From: Cycloclasticus sp.
GTDB taxonomy: Bacteria > Pseudomonadota > Gammaproteobacteria > Methylococcales > Cycloclasticaceae
Reading direction: 5' to 3'
NCBI GenBank assembly: GCA_040743155.1
Contig: JBFLJU010000001.1
Location: forward strand, 310,001 to 374,000
Length of the DNA stretch: 64,000 bases
The notes under the pieces are model-generated. The model was not told where the DNA came from and did not search any database. It saw only the letters and a list, made by a program, of their open reading frames with translations. Within the stretch, counting starts at the first letter, position 1. Each line of letters begins with the position of its first letter. Made by a program: the position numbers and the translations under genes. This document shows positions 9,025-19,320 of the stretch, one piece after another.

Positions 9025-9407
9025 ATTATTTTTGAATATAAGAACTAAGTGTCAATATTTAATTGGCTATGATAGCAAACTAATAAGCAAAATTTTAGCG
9101 ACTGCTTTAGCCCTCTCAAACTCATTCATATTACTTAATGGGGGTTAGCCATTATGGCTATAGTGAACCGAGCGAATGCTTGAAACTGAGATTTAGGTTG
9201 TGATGTTCGCTAGACCAAGCTCCTTGAGATAGCGGCTGTGTTGCTGCTTTTAAAGGATTTTGGCTAGGTGTTTACTGTGAATATTCTCGCGGCTAAAGCA
9301 GGGTTTTAGTCGGTCATTCGTCAATGGCTGTGTTAAAACGGCGGTTTTTTAATTAACAAAATGGGTTACAGGCTAAATCTAGCGCTTGTTTAGACTGTTT
9401 TTCAGCT
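9025..9407. other. Non-coding spacer between ispG and the NosR-like gene
   Basis: The 383 bases hold no credible open reading frame on either strand and no clear RNA gene. It should include the promoter of the minus-strand NosR-like gene near its left end and untranslated sequence after ispG. I see no strong hairpin plus T-run for the ispG transcript. Confidence 0.5.
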
Positions 9408-10610
9408 TTATTGTTGGTAAGTTTTAATAACATAGCGTTCGACAATTTGTTGGAATTGTTCTGCGATATTATCGCCCTTTAGGGTGACATCTTTTTGACC
9501 ATCGATATAAACGGGAGCGACCGGTTTTTCACCAGTTCCGGGTAGGCTAATGCCGATATTGGCGTTTTTGCTTTCCCCAGGACCATTAACAACACAACCC
9601 ATGACGGCTACTTTCATCTCTTCAACACCGGCATATTGAGTTTTCCACTCAGGCATTTTATGGCGTAAATAAGTCTGAATATCTTGCGCTAGCTGTTGGA
9701 AATAGTCGCTTGTCGTTCGACCGCATCCTGGACAGGAGATAACGGCGGGGGTAAATGAGCGTAATCCCATCGACTGCAAAATTTCTTGTGCTACCACGAC
9801 TTCTTTGCAGCGATCGCCGCCTGGCTCAGGTGTTAAGGAAATTCGAATGGTGTTGCCAATACCTTGTTGTAGTAAAACAGCTAATGCGGCGGTGGATGAC
9901 ACGACACCCTTGCTGCCCATACCGGCTTCAGTTAGCCCAAGGTGAAGTGGATAATCACAACGTGAGGCAAGGTCTTGGTAAACAGAGATAAGGTCTTGAA
10001 CGCCACTCATCTTGCAAGATAGGATTATTTTTTCTTTTGCTAAACCTAACTTATTGGCTGTTTCAGCGCTTTCTAATGCCGATGTAATAACCGCATCGTG
10101 CATCACCGCGATAGAGTCTCTAGGTGTGCTAGATGACGAGTTTTCGTCCATTAGCCGCGCCAACACAGACTGATCAAGGCTGCCCCAATTAACCCCAATG
10201 CGCACTGGTTTGTCGTATTGGATGGCAAACTCAATCATTTGAGCAAACTGAGGGTCACGTTTACTACCGCGACCAACATTACCGGGGTTAATACGGTACT
10301 TAGCCAATGCTTGTGCACAAGATGGGTGCTTAGCGAGCAATTTATGACCATTAAAGTGGAAATCACCGACTAAAGGAACATCGCAACCTAATTCATCAAG
10401 TTGTTGCCTAATGGTGGCGACAGCCGCCGCGGCCGCTTCAGAATTCACCGTAATTCGAACCAGTTCAGAACCAGCCTGAGCTAATTGGTAAACTTGCTTA
10501 ACGGTTCTTTCAATATCAGCGGTATCCGTGTTGGTCATTGACTGAATGACGATGGGGTGCTGATGACCTATTAAAATTGAACCTACTTTGACCGTTAAAG
10601 ACTTTTGCAT
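9408..10610 (-). CDS. ispG: 4-hydroxy-3-methylbut-2-enyl diphosphate synthase (IspG/GcpE)
   Basis: IspG is the [4Fe-4S] enzyme that reductively opens methylerythritol cyclodiphosphate in the non-mevalonate isoprenoid pathway. The 400 residues begin with the substrate-barrel motif [15 protein letters not shown] and the basic [10 protein letters not shown]. They end with the cluster domain: [12 protein letters not shown] around 292-303 and [17 protein letters not shown] around 335-352, which supply the three cluster Cys and the conserved Glu. It stands alone here, without the RodZ- or HisS-type neighbours often seen. The downstream IspB enzyme in this window uses products of the same pathway. 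Confidence 0.96.
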   Translation of the reverse strand: MQKSLTVKVGSILIGHQHPIVIQSMTNTDTADIERTVKQVYQLAQAGSELVRITVNSEAAAAAVATIRQQLDELGCDVPLVGDFHFNGHKLLAKHPSCAQALAKYRINPGNVGRGSKRDPQFAQMIEFAIQYDKPVRIGVNWGSLDQSVLARLMDENSSSSTPRDSIAVMHDAVITSALESAETANKLGLAKEKIILSCKMSGVQDLISVYQDLASRCDYPLHLGLTEAGMGSKGVVSSTAALAVLLQQGIGNTIRISLTPEPGGDRCKEVVVAQEILQSMGLRSFTPAVISCPGCGRTTSDYFQQLAQDIQTYLRHKMPEWKTQYAGVEEMKVAVMGCVVNGPGESKNANIGISLPGTGEKPVAPVYIDGQKDVTLKGDNIAEQFQQIVERYVIKTYQQ

Positions 10611-10761
10611 GATGAATTTTTTGGATGTGTAAAAAATGACTTTTGTAGCGACTATTATAACGTTTTAGAGCAATGGGTAAGGCATTTGACGGTCCCGTTA
10701 AATAGCAACGCTCAATCTTTAATAATAAGTCGCCTGCTATCAGTAGTGGATACCGTTGTTT

Positions 10762-11901
10762 TTAACAAACCTTATGAAATTGCTCAATAACTGTAAAAGC
10801 ACGATCAATAATACTATAGGGCGTGTAAAAGTGCGGTGAAAATCGAATACCACCACCTCGCTTCGCGCAAACGACATTATGTGCCGTTAAGTATTCAAAA
10901 AGCTCATTCGTTTTAGCATTGGAAGGCTTGAAAACAACAATATTATTTCCATGGCGGTCGGGGCTTGTTAATAATTCTAAAGAGGGGGTTTTTAGAACTT
11001 GATCAATTACGTACTGCCCGCGCTTAACAACATTTTCCGATACGCTCTGCATGCCAATATCCAGTAACAAACCAATGCTAGCTGATAGCGCATGGATACT
11101 GAGCATATTGGGACTGCCGCACTCGAAACGCCTTGCAGATTGGGCGGTTGTCCACTCTGGCGCATCATAGTTGCCCATGTCTTCAACCATATGCCAGCCG
11201 AACTGGCTTAATTTAAGCTTACTGATCGCTTGTTTTCGGCAGTAGAAGAAGCCTAGGCCTTCAGGGCCGAGCATCCATTTATGCCCATCAGCCATCATAA
11301 AGTCAGCTTTATATTTTTCTACATCAACGGGAAATGCACCGACCGATTGAATCGCGTCGATACAAAATAGAACGCCTTTTTGTTGGCAGGCTTCGCCTAA
11401 ACGTTCGAGGTCAACGCGTAAGCCAGACGCGTATTGAACCGAACTGATTGTTAACAGTTTGGTGTTACTATCGATATTGTTGATGAGAGCTTCGGTAGGG
11501 TCAGCAGCATCTTTAAGGCGTGTTTTTTTTACTTCGACGTCTTGGTTGGAAAGCGACTCCCAAGGAATCATATTGGAAGGGAATTCTTCGTCGCTTGTCA
11601 CAATGTTATCACTAGTAGCCCAGTCTATCCCGTAAGCGACAAAGGAAAGAGCCTCGGAGGTGTTTTTAACGAGTGCGATCTCATCAACGGAAGTCGCATT
11701 GATCAATTGTGCGAGTTGTTGCTTTAGCTGGGCTTCAACTTTTAACCAGTTTGCATATTTTTTAGAACCGATAGTGACGTTTTCGCGACAAAAGGCGACA
11801 ACGGCTTTTTCCGTTCGTACAGGCCATGGTGCAACCGCTGCGTGGTTTAGATAAATAACATCATCATCTAAATTAAATTCACTGCTAAAGTGGTTATTCA
11901 T
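10762..11901 (-). CDS. Class V (PLP) aminotransferase / cysteine-desulfurase-like protein
   Basis: This is a fold-type I PLP enzyme of 379 residues. The N-terminus IYLNHAAVAPWP, the SSVQYASGLRVDLERLG segment, CIDAIQSVGAFPVD with the PLP-stacking and Asp region, and MADGHKWMLGPEGLGF with the Schiff-base Lys are all in the expected order. The family includes cysteine desulfurases, isopenicillin-N epimerase-like and kynureninase-like proteins. Sulfur-assembly partners (sufE, iscU) are absent nearby and I see no SufS-type active-site Cys loop, so the substrate stays open. Confidence 0.85.
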   Translation of the reverse strand: MNNHFSSEFNLDDDVIYLNHAAVAPWPVRTEKAVVAFCRENVTIGSKKYANWLKVEAQLKQQLAQLINATSVDEIALVKNTSEALSFVAYGIDWATSDNIVTSDEEFPSNMIPWESLSNQDVEVKKTRLKDAADPTEALINNIDSNTKLLTISSVQYASGLRVDLERLGEACQQKGVLFCIDAIQSVGAFPVDVEKYKADFMMADGHKWMLGPEGLGFFYCRKQAISKLKLSQFGWHMVEDMGNYDAPEWTTAQSARRFECGSPNMLSIHALSASIGLLLDIGMQSVSENVVKRGQYVIDQVLKTPSLELLTSPDRHGNNIVVFKPSNAKTNELFEYLTAHNVVCAKRGGGIRFSPHFYTPYSIIDRAFTVIEQFHKVC

Positions 11902-11999
11902 TTGTGTTGTGCCGTTAAAAAAGTAGCATTCTATCCTTTTTTAAAATTTCCTTATAGACTTAGCTTGTTGATTGCACAGTCTATGCTAAGGAGAATGGT

Positions 12000-12683
12000 A
12001 TGTTAACTATTGGGCACAGAGGAGCCATGGGTTACGCACCTGAGAACACCTTGTTGTCGGTTCGTAAAGCCATCGAGCTAGGCGCTGATTGTGTGGAAGT
12101 GGATGTGTATCTAGTGGGCAAAACGCTAGTGGTTATTCATGACCCTACCTTGGATAGAACGACCGATGGAAAGGGCAAGCTCGACAGTCATAGTTTTGCT
12201 GAGCTAAGGGCGCTCGATGCGGGGCAAGGCCAGCAAATACCCACTTTGCAAGAAGTCATTGATGTCACGAAGGGCAAAGTTGGTTTAAATGTTGAGTTGA
12301 AAGGCGCGGGGATGGCCTGTGCTTGTGTGAAGTTGGTTAATACGTTGGTAGAGGCCGAGAAACAGCAGATTCTGCTGTCATCATTTCTTATGGGTGAGCT
12401 GGCGGTAGTCTCACAGTTAGATGTGAGCCTGAACATAGGCGTATTGGCGAGTAAAAATATTGACGATTCTTTTGTTTGGGCTGGCCGGCTTAAAGCCTTT
12501 TCAATTCACTTAAATGAACGGAGTGTGACACCCCGTCTAATTGAGCGAGCGCACTTTGAGGGGCTAAAGCTCTATGTTTATACGGTGAATGGGCTCAAGG
12601 ATATTGAGCGAATGAAAAATATGGGCGTTGATGGTGTATTTAGTAATTATCCAGATCGAGTATTAGCGGCTTGTTCAGACTAA
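12000..12683 (+). CDS. ugpQ: Glycerophosphodiester phosphodiesterase, cytoplasmic type
   Basis: The enzyme hydrolyses glycerophosphodiesters from phospholipid turnover to glycerol-3-phosphate and an alcohol. The 227 residues contain the catalytic and metal motifs GHRGAMGYAPENT at 4-16, ADCVEVDVYL near 30-38, VVIHDPTLDRTTDGKG near 45-60 and VELKGAG near 97. There is no signal peptide, so it is the cytosolic UgpQ-like type. An AAGGAGA site (11988-11994) sets the start. It overlaps the convergent MATE gene by nine bases. Confidence 0.93.
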   Translation: MLTIGHRGAMGYAPENTLLSVRKAIELGADCVEVDVYLVGKTLVVIHDPTLDRTTDGKGKLDSHSFAELRALDAGQGQQIPTLQEVIDVTKGKVGLNVELKGAGMACACVKLVNTLVEAEKQQILLSSFLMGELAVVSQLDVSLNIGVLASKNIDDSFVWAGRLKAFSIHLNERSVTPRLIERAHFEGLKLYVYTVNGLKDIERMKNMGVDGVFSNYPDRVLAACSD

Positions 12684-14012
12684 TTGCTTGAGCTTTGACC
12701 GTGTGTATAGCAGGGTAATGATCATGCTGAAAAATACAATAAGCGCGACAGAGCCAAATAGCCAGTTGATGCCATAACCGAGATGGAGGATCAAAAAATA
12801 GTTGACGGTTAGCGGTAAAATTAATTGTCGAAATAAACCCATAATGACCGGAAAGTCGGGCTGTTTAATGGCCTGTAGAGTGGCAACGCTAATAAAAAGA
12901 GACACATAACAGAAAAAAGCCAAGGCATCGATTCTTAGATAGGTGGTGCCTACCTCGATAATAGTTTCTTTGTGGCTAAAGAAGCCCATTAAAAGGGGCG
13001 ACAAAAAAATCATAATGGGAATGCACACAAGAGAAATAGAAAAGCTGAGTATTAAACCCTTACGGTAAGTCTCTGCGATGCGACGGAAGTTCTTAGCGCC
13101 AAAGTTCTGCCCAGAAATCGCTAAAACAGCTGCATTGAGCCCTAGGGCTGGGAGTAACAAGACCTGTTCAAGCCTTAAACCAACGGAGTAGCCGGCAACC
13201 GCGTAATCACCAAACCTGCTGACAAACCCTGTGATCATGAGGCTACCGATAATCATAATAGAAAAATTAAAACTGGCCGGTAATACTTGTCTCAGAATGG
13301 CTAAAGAGGTGCGTTTATCAATGTAAGGAAAAGGCGTATAGCCTAATTTTTTACATAAAATAATGAGTAAATACAGCGCTGACGCCAACTTAATGATGAG
13401 GGTTGCCCAAGCCAGACCAGCAACACCCATCTCAAAACCGAAGGTCAATAATGGGTTAAGTCCTAGGTTAGCAAAAAAACCAACGATGAGCGCATTACGG
13501 TTAGAGGTGGTGTCGCCTAGGGCCATTAGCGCACCCGCCGCAATAGTGCTAAAGGAGAAAGCAATATTGCCAACAATCAGAATCTGAATATAGTCCCAGG
13601 CTAATTCGGTTACCTTGTCTTCGGTGCTCAACCAATCAATAGTGTCTTTGGCAAATGCTAAGCCCAACACAATAATGATCATTGAAAAAATAATACCGAC
13701 ACCGAAGGCGTTTTTAATGATGTTTTTTAATTGATGGGTTTGCTTTAGGCCAATTTCTGTTGCCACCATCACTGAGGTGCCGTTTTGTAAGCCCGCTAGC
13801 AATCCAATGAAAAGGTAAAAAACGATACTGGAAATAGATAAGCCGACGAGGGCATCATCCGACACCTTACCTGCGAACCAATTGTCGGTTAGATTATAGA
13901 GCGTGTTAAAAAACATGCCCATTGAAGCGGGTATGGCAAGTTGAATTAAGTGGCGATAAATGGAGCCCGTGGTTAAATCTTGATAAGGCTTGGGGGGAAG
14001 CATAGGTTTCAA
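12675..14012 (-). CDS. MATE-family multidrug efflux protein
   Basis: This 445-residue, 12-helix protein belongs to the MATE (multi antimicrobial extrusion) family, which exports cationic drugs using H+ or Na+. Family features are the N-terminal LAIPASMGMFFNTLYNLTDNWF and the internal repetition of two six-helix bundles, with a second IPASFNFSIMIIGSL copy near residue 250. It looks like the NorM/DinF side of the family. The substrate cannot be inferred. It is monocistronic and convergent with ugpQ. Confidence 0.92.
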   Translation of the reverse strand: MKPMLPPKPYQDLTTGSIYRHLIQLAIPASMGMFFNTLYNLTDNWFAGKVSDDALVGLSISSIVFYLFIGLLAGLQNGTSVMVATEIGLKQTHQLKNIIKNAFGVGIIFSMIIIVLGLAFAKDTIDWLSTEDKVTELAWDYIQILIVGNIAFSFSTIAAGALMALGDTTSNRNALIVGFFANLGLNPLLTFGFEMGVAGLAWATLIIKLASALYLLIILCKKLGYTPFPYIDKRTSLAILRQVLPASFNFSIMIIGSLMITGFVSRFGDYAVAGYSVGLRLEQVLLLPALGLNAAVLAISGQNFGAKNFRRIAETYRKGLILSFSISLVCIPIMIFLSPLLMGFFSHKETIIEVGTTYLRIDALAFFCYVSLFISVATLQAIKQPDFPVIMGLFRQLILPLTVNYFLILHLGYGINWLFGSVALIVFFSMIITLLYTRSKLKQLV

Positions 14013-14255
14013 AACAGTGGACGTTAGAGTAATTATAGTCGCTTAAAAAACAAGCGCTCATGAAAATTAGTGGTGTGGTATTTTATTATTTGATAGGAGT
14101 GTTTAATTTGACTGCCTTAAGTCATTATGTGATAAAAATTAATTGGTTATCATGATATTGTTTATTCAGCGGCAAATAATAGGATGTGATATTTGGCATT
14201 AGTATTGCTGCAGGTCTATTGTTTTTTATAATAAAAATTAGAGAGGGTAAGAGCA

Positions 14256-14714
14256 ATGAGTATTCCATTACCAACCAACTGCATGAGTATTGATGATTTA
14301 AGCATCGGCATGCGTAAGGAAAAAACCTACAAGATTGAACATGAAGACGCGGTTCAATTTTCCAAAATGTCTGGGGACTGGAACCCCGCACATCACGATG
14401 AAGACTACGCTGCAAAAAGTATTTTTAAACAGCGAGTTGCACACGGCATGTTTTCTGTCATTCAGTTTTCTGGTGTCTTGGGTATGGACCTTCCTGGTTT
14501 AGGCACTTTGTGGCTTAAACAAACGGTGGAGTTCTTAAGACCGGCCTTTTTTGGGAGTGAGTATCGCGCTGTTGTTGAAGTGTTGGCGATTGATAAAGAG
14601 AAAAATACGGTGACCTTTAGTACGGAATGTTTTGACCACGAAGGCAATAAGATTATTACAGGAGAGGCTGTTGTTAAACCAATTCCAGCCAAATTAAAAG
14701 CAGTAACGAACTGA
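14256..14714 (+). CDS. MaoC-like (R)-specific enoyl-CoA hydratase
   Basis: This is a single hot-dog domain of 152 residues. The hydratase-2 motif FSKMSGDWNPAHHDEDYA (about 30-47) carries the catalytic Asp and His. The downstream RVAHGMFSV and a Pro-containing EFLRPAFFGSEY loop complete the family signature. Enzymes of this type hydrate enoyl-CoA to (R)-3-hydroxyacyl-CoA, for example to supply polyhydroxyalkanoate synthesis (PhaJ). A GAGAGGGTAAGAG ribosome site precedes the ATG. It is ten bases upstream of the big ferredoxin oxidoreductase gene, so both are probably one operon. Confidence 0.9.
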   Translation: MSIPLPTNCMSIDDLSIGMRKEKTYKIEHEDAVQFSKMSGDWNPAHHDEDYAAKSIFKQRVAHGMFSVIQFSGVLGMDLPGLGTLWLKQTVEFLRPAFFGSEYRAVVEVLAIDKEKNTVTFSTECFDHEGNKIITGEAVVKPIPAKLKAVTN

Positions 14715-14724
14715 TTGAGGGACT

Positions 14725-17700
14725 ATGTCAAATTCTAAAGAAGATAAATTTATACGCCAAGAAGGACCTGTTTTTTTATCGGGTAACCAAGCTTATTTAC
14801 GCTTAACTTTTGAACAACAACGCCGTGACCGAGAAGCAGGTTTAAATACGGGCGGTTTTATTTCTGGATATCGAGGTTCACCCTTTGGTATGTTCGATAT
14901 GGAAGCCAAAGGTGTAGAACAAGCGCTAAACGAGCGAGATATTCATTTCAATCCCGGTGTTAACGAGGCAATGGCTGCGACGTCCATTTGGGGTTCACAG
15001 CAAATAGATTTCTTTGAAGGTAATAAGTTTGATGGCGCATTTGGTCTTTGGTACGGCAAAGGACCCGGCATAGATCAAGCAGCTGATGCACTTCATCACG
15101 CGAATTTATGGGGCACGAGTAAACACGGTGGCGTAGTAATGGCGGTGGGCGATGATCCGATGAGTCGTTCGTCCAGTATTCAACAACAAAGTGAGTATGT
15201 TTTGTCGGGTTTATGTATTCCGATTATGCATTGCTCATCGGTACAAGATATTTATGACTTTGGCCTTATTGCTTATCAAATGTCACGCTATGCTGGAGTG
15301 TGGGTTGCTGTTAAATCGGTGTCCGATATTGCCGAGTCTTGGTATATGGTTGATATTGATCCAAAGCGTACGGAAACGGTGCTGCCACCGGCGGATGACT
15401 TTGTTATTCCTGCCAGCGGCGTTCACACACGTTGGCCAGATCGTTCGGTGGATCAAGATGAGCGGATCGTAAATGCACGACTTCCAGCCGTTAAAGCGTT
15501 TACTCGAGCAAATAAACTTAACAAAGTAACGCTGGACGCCAAACAGCGTCGGGTAGGTATTATTACCGCAGGCAAAAGTTACTTAGATACGCTGGAGGCA
15601 CTGGATGACCTGCGTATTGATGAGGCAATGCGTGATGAACTAGGGCTGGCGGTGTTTAAAATTGCCGTTATTTGGCCGCTTGAAGAAACCTTGGTTCGTG
15701 AGTTTGCTGAGTCTGTTGACGAAATTTTGATTGTTGAAGAATCACGACCATTTTTAGAAACTCAAGTAAAAGACATTTTATTTGATATGCCGATGGATAT
15801 CCGTCCGCTTGTGATGGGTAAAAAAGGCCGTGACCAGCAAGTACAATTCCCATCAAATGGAGAGTTAACGCCTGCGCTTATTTCAAAAGTTTTGGTGGAG
15901 TGGTTAAAGCCCTATAAAACAACGGATTCAATGAATAAATGGGTGGAGGTGCTTGATGCGACAAGCAAACAGCTCAGCATTCCTCGTAATACAGTGGAGC
16001 GTACGCCCTATTTTTGCTCAGGCTGTCCACACAGTTCATCCACCAAAATTCCAGAAGGCAGTGAGCAACTTATCGGTATTGGTTGCCATTTCTTGGTTGG
16101 TTTGATGGATCGTAATGGCGTTACATATACTCAAATGGGCGGTGAAGGTGCAACTTGGGCCGGTGCTTCGCCGTTTTTAGGTAATCGTCATACCTTTGTC
16201 AATGTAGGTGATGGAACCTTCTATCACTCTGGGTCTAATGCCATTCGTCAGGCAATAGCATCGAACATTAATATTACTTATAAAATTCTATTTAATGATG
16301 CCGTTGCGATGACCGGTGGGCAAGCTTTTGATGGCCCTCTATCCGTTGCCAGTATTACTCAACAAATGAAAGCAGAGGGTGCGGCACGTGTGGTGGTGGT
16401 TTCAAGAGAGCCGGATGAACTTAATAAGTCTCAATTTGCGACAGGTACAGATGTCTATCACCGTGATGATTTGCAAAAGGTTATGCACGAATTGGCAGAC
16501 ATCAAGGGTGTCACCATTTTGGTTTATGAACAAACCTGCGCAACAGAATTACGCCGCCGACGTAAACGTAAAATTGTCGAAACGCCTAAAAAACGGACGT
16601 TTATTAATTCACGTGTTTGTGAGGGTTGTGGGGATTGTGGTATTCAATCGAATTGCCTTTCAGTACAACCATTGGAAACAGAGTTAGGTAGAAAGCGTGT
16701 TATTGATCAATCAGGCTGTAATTTAGATTTTAGTTGCGTTAAAGGGTTTTGTCCTAGCTTTGTTACGGTCGAAGGTGGGGAGCTAGCGAGAGGTAATGCG
16801 GTTAGCTTGTCAGATGAGCTTTTTGCAGAATTACCCGAACCGACACCCAAACCACTTGATGGCGTATTTGGCTCACTCGTTTGTGGTATTGGCGGTACGG
16901 GGGTTGTGACCATTTCATCCATGATTGGTGAAGCAGCAAAATCTGAAGGCTTTGCCTCTCAAGTGCTTGACTTAACCGGTATGGCGCAAAAATTTGGTGC
17001 GGTTTACTGTCACCTTAAAGTCGCTAATAATGTTGATGAACTGAATTCCACGAGACTATCAATTGGCAAAGCCGATTTATTGATTGGTGCGGATATCGTT
17101 ACGAGTGCCGGCGATGAAGGGATGTCGCGTTTAAGAGAAGGGCATACTAAAGGCGTGGTTAATTCTCATGAGATTGTGACGGGTGCCTTTACGCGTGACG
17201 GTGATTTCAGTATTCCTGTTGATGATATGAAACAAGCTTTAGAGCGGTTCACGGGGGCAGGAAACTGTGACTTCTTTGATTCGACTCACGTTGCAGAAAC
17301 ACTAACTGGGAATACGATTGGTGCAAACATGATGTTGCTTGGCTATGCCTGTCAAAAAGGCTGGTTACCGGTCAAGGTTCAATCGTTAGAAAAAGCGATT
17401 ACTGATAATGGCGTTGCCGTGGCTTATAACCAACAGGTGTTTAAAATTGGTCGGTTAATGGCGCATGACCCTAAGCAGGTTGAGTTACTGATGGAACAGG
17501 GTGCGGCAATACCCGAGTGGGAAGTACTATCACTGACGACTGATGAACTTATTGCTCGTCGCGAGAGTGATCTTGTTGATTATCAAAGTAAATCATATGC
17601 AAAAAAGTTCACCACGTTAATTAATCAGGTACGTGAAGCTGAAGCAAAACTAGCTGGTGATAACGAAGACATTACAGAAGCTGCCGCTCGATACTTATAT

Positions 17701-18207
17701 AAGCTGATGGCCTATAAAGATGAGTTGGAAGTAGCACGTTTGTACACGGATGGCACTTGGCAGAAACAAATCGAAGAGAACTTCTCTGGCGATTATGAAA
17801 TCAAATTCCATATGGCACCGCCACTTATTTCTAAACGCGACCCTATAACGGGTCAGCTAAAGAAACGTGAATTTGGTGGCTGGATGTTATCTGCTCTGAA
17901 ATTGGCCTCTAAGTTTAAAGGCATGAGAAATACACCACTAAACCCTTTTGGTTATTCAGCAGAACGCAAAGAAGATAAGGAGATTTTGAGCCAGTATGAG
18001 TCTGTGTTGAAGCAAATTATCAGCGGTTTGAATGAAGAGAACAAAGAGGTAGCCTTGGAGATGGCACATGTTCCCGAGTTTATCCGTGGTTATGGACACG
18101 TAAGAACTGAAAATGTTGAGGTGGCTCAACGCCGCTGGACAACACTGAATGAGCAGTTTAAGAACCCGTTGAAGATTATTAAAGTCACAACAGGTACGGC
18201 GGCTTAA
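14725..18207 (+). CDS. Fused indolepyruvate-type 2-oxoacid:ferredoxin oxidoreductase
   Basis: This giant fusion of 1160 residues is expected to convert a 2-oxoacid to acyl-CoA with reduction of ferredoxin. The order is a PP/Pyr-like N-terminal domain (about 20-400), a TPP-binding region with GDGTFYHSGSNAIRQA and NDAVAMTGGQ (about 480-530), a ferredoxin-like CEGCGDCGIQSNC stretch (about 632-644), then the gamma domain (VCGIGGTGVV at about 718-727) and a C-terminal domain. Aerobic proteobacteria use such fusions for branched-chain or aromatic 2-oxoacids. The actual substrate is not evident. A terminator follows directly. Confidence 0.9.
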   Translation: MSNSKEDKFIRQEGPVFLSGNQAYLRLTFEQQRRDREAGLNTGGFISGYRGSPFGMFDMEAKGVEQALNERDIHFNPGVNEAMAATSIWGSQQIDFFEGNKFDGAFGLWYGKGPGIDQAADALHHANLWGTSKHGGVVMAVGDDPMSRSSSIQQQSEYVLSGLCIPIMHCSSVQDIYDFGLIAYQMSRYAGVWVAVKSVSDIAESWYMVDIDPKRTETVLPPADDFVIPASGVHTRWPDRSVDQDERIVNARLPAVKAFTRANKLNKVTLDAKQRRVGIITAGKSYLDTLEALDDLRIDEAMRDELGLAVFKIAVIWPLEETLVREFAESVDEILIVEESRPFLETQVKDILFDMPMDIRPLVMGKKGRDQQVQFPSNGELTPALISKVLVEWLKPYKTTDSMNKWVEVLDATSKQLSIPRNTVERTPYFCSGCPHSSSTKIPEGSEQLIGIGCHFLVGLMDRNGVTYTQMGGEGATWAGASPFLGNRHTFVNVGDGTFYHSGSNAIRQAIASNINITYKILFNDAVAMTGGQAFDGPLSVASITQQMKAEGAARVVVVSREPDELNKSQFATGTDVYHRDDLQKVMHELADIKGVTILVYEQTCATELRRRRKRKIVETPKKRTFINSRVCEGCGDCGIQSNCLSVQPLETELGRKRVIDQSGCNLDFSCVKGFCPSFVTVEGGELARGNAVSLSDELFAELPEPTPKPLDGVFGSLVCGIGGTGVVTISSMIGEAAKSEGFASQVLDLTGMAQKFGAVYCHLKVANNVDELNSTRLSIGKADLLIGADIVTSAGDEGMSRLREGHTKGVVNSHEIVTGAFTRDGDFSIPVDDMKQALERFTGAGNCDFFDSTHVAETLTGNTIGANMMLLGYACQKGWLPVKVQSLEKAITDNGVAVAYNQQVFKIGRLMAHDPKQVELLMEQGAAIPEWEVLSLTTDELIARRESDLVDYQSKSYAKKFTTLINQVREAEAKLAGDNEDITEAAARYLYKLMAYKDELEVARLYTDGTWQKQIEENFSGDYEIKFHMAPPLISKRDPITGQLKKREFGGWMLSALKLASKFKGMRNTPLNPFGYSAERKEDKEILSQYESVLKQIISGLNEENKEVALEMAHVPEFIRGYGHVRTENVEVAQRRWTTLNEQFKNPLKIIKVTTGTAA

Positions 18208-18540
18208 TTTTAGAATAAAGCAGTACTCAAAAGGCCCTGGTGAAAGCTAGGGCCTTTTTTTTAACGTATTACTCCCAGTTAGGCTTGAAGGGTAAATGCC
18301 AACTCAAGGCAGTTATGCGTTGTTATTCATTTCATACTAGCAACAACGAGGCCATCTATGCTTTAGGTTTTACCTTTATAGCCAACGCCAACACTGTAAA
18401 TTTGCATTGCCACACGACGGATGAGCCCTGTGTTCTGTACGGGCATGCCTATAGGCAGGGTGCTAATGTTAATGGTGCTATGTGGGTGTGTTCTAACTTC
18501 AGTCGATGTGAGTCGACTACAAACGAGCCTTAAGGTTGAC
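18208..18540. other. Spacer between the ferredoxin oxidoreductase and hydrolase genes
   Basis: Apart from the terminator at its left end, this 333-base stretch shows no credible gene. An open frame at 18240-18533 starts inside the terminator hairpin and encodes no recognisable sequence. Confidence 0.5.
18229..18262 (+). terminator. Terminator after the ferredoxin oxidoreductase gene
   Basis: The ten-base arm AAAAGGCCCT (18229-18238) pairs with 18249-18258 around a ten-base loop and continues into a T-run up to 18262. It lies 21 bases after the stop codon. Confidence 0.88.
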
Positions 18541-19317
18541 TTAAGAGTCGAATTTCGAGCAAAAATCCTTTATCGCTCCAACGACACCTTGTTTAGCCTC
18601 TAGGTGAACATAATGCCCAGCGTCGGGAATCTCGATGATAGATAAATCGCTTGAAATATGTTTTTTTGAAAGTTTTAGGTTTGGCAGGTAGCCAAATTCA
18701 TCACTTTTGCCGTAAATTTGTAAAACGGGGCAGGTTATTTGGCTGAGATAATGGGAACAATCTTCTTTCTGGTAATTTTCATCATAGACCCGCTGAACCC
18801 AGTCATAAAATAAGGTATCGACGCCTTCTCCATGAAATTTAGCAAGTTTTTCGCGCAGGTTACCGTTTTCAAAATTTTCTTTCGCATTTTCTAGGCCTGC
18901 GACACAAAGCGGGTGTATGACCATTTGCGGCACGAGGGATACCACACCACAAACTTGCTCTGGGTGATGGCTTGCGGCGATAAGGGAAATGACGCCGCCA
19001 TAACTATGACCGACCAAAATAACCTTATTTAAACCATAGTGTTGGAATAAATCATCAAGAGGTTCGTCGGCTTCTTCTATACGCGTATCACCTTTCCGAA
19101 AGCAGGATAAAGGCTCAGACTTCCCATGCCCCCAGCGCTCGTATGTGATTACAGGCAGTTGGGTTTTTTCATGTACCTGCTGCGGGAAATCACGCCACAT
19201 TTCGATGCTGTCTATCGCGCCATGCAGAAAGACCAGAGTGGGTTTGTCCGTTTCTATTGTTCCTATCAGAACAGAGCGGATTCGTCGCTTGGCTGCTTGA
19301 AGGTAGTTTTCTTGCAT
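18541..19317 (-). CDS. Alpha/beta-fold hydrolase
   Basis: This 258-residue hydrolase has the nucleophile elbow GHSYGG (Ser near residue 106), a lid region, a candidate catalytic Asp in IYGKSDEFG and the catalytic His in DAGHYVHLEA near the C-terminus. The oxyanion strand motif is VFLHGAIDS. There is no signal peptide, so it is cytoplasmic. It belongs to the broad group that includes meta-cleavage product hydrolases and esterases, and the substrate is unknown. It begins only three bases after the porin stop and is the last gene of the FadL / flavin reductase / porin operon. Confidence 0.85.
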   Translation of the reverse strand: MQENYLQAAKRRIRSVLIGTIETDKPTLVFLHGAIDSIEMWRDFPQQVHEKTQLPVITYERWGHGKSEPLSCFRKGDTRIEEADEPLDDLFQHYGLNKVILVGHSYGGVISLIAASHHPEQVCGVVSLVPQMVIHPLCVAGLENAKENFENGNLREKLAKFHGEGVDTLFYDWVQRVYDENYQKEDCSHYLSQITCPVLQIYGKSDEFGYLPNLKLSKKHISSDLSIIEIPDAGHYVHLEAKQGVVGAIKDFCSKFDS

Positions 19318-19320
19318 GAT

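Noticed and set aside
10605-10790. Plus-strand frame between ispG and the aminotransferase gene
   Set aside because: It overlaps both minus-strand genes at its ends, has no ribosome site and looks like random sequence.
18240-18533. Plus-strand frame of 97 codons
   Set aside because: It begins inside a terminator, has no ribosome site and shows no recognisable protein character.
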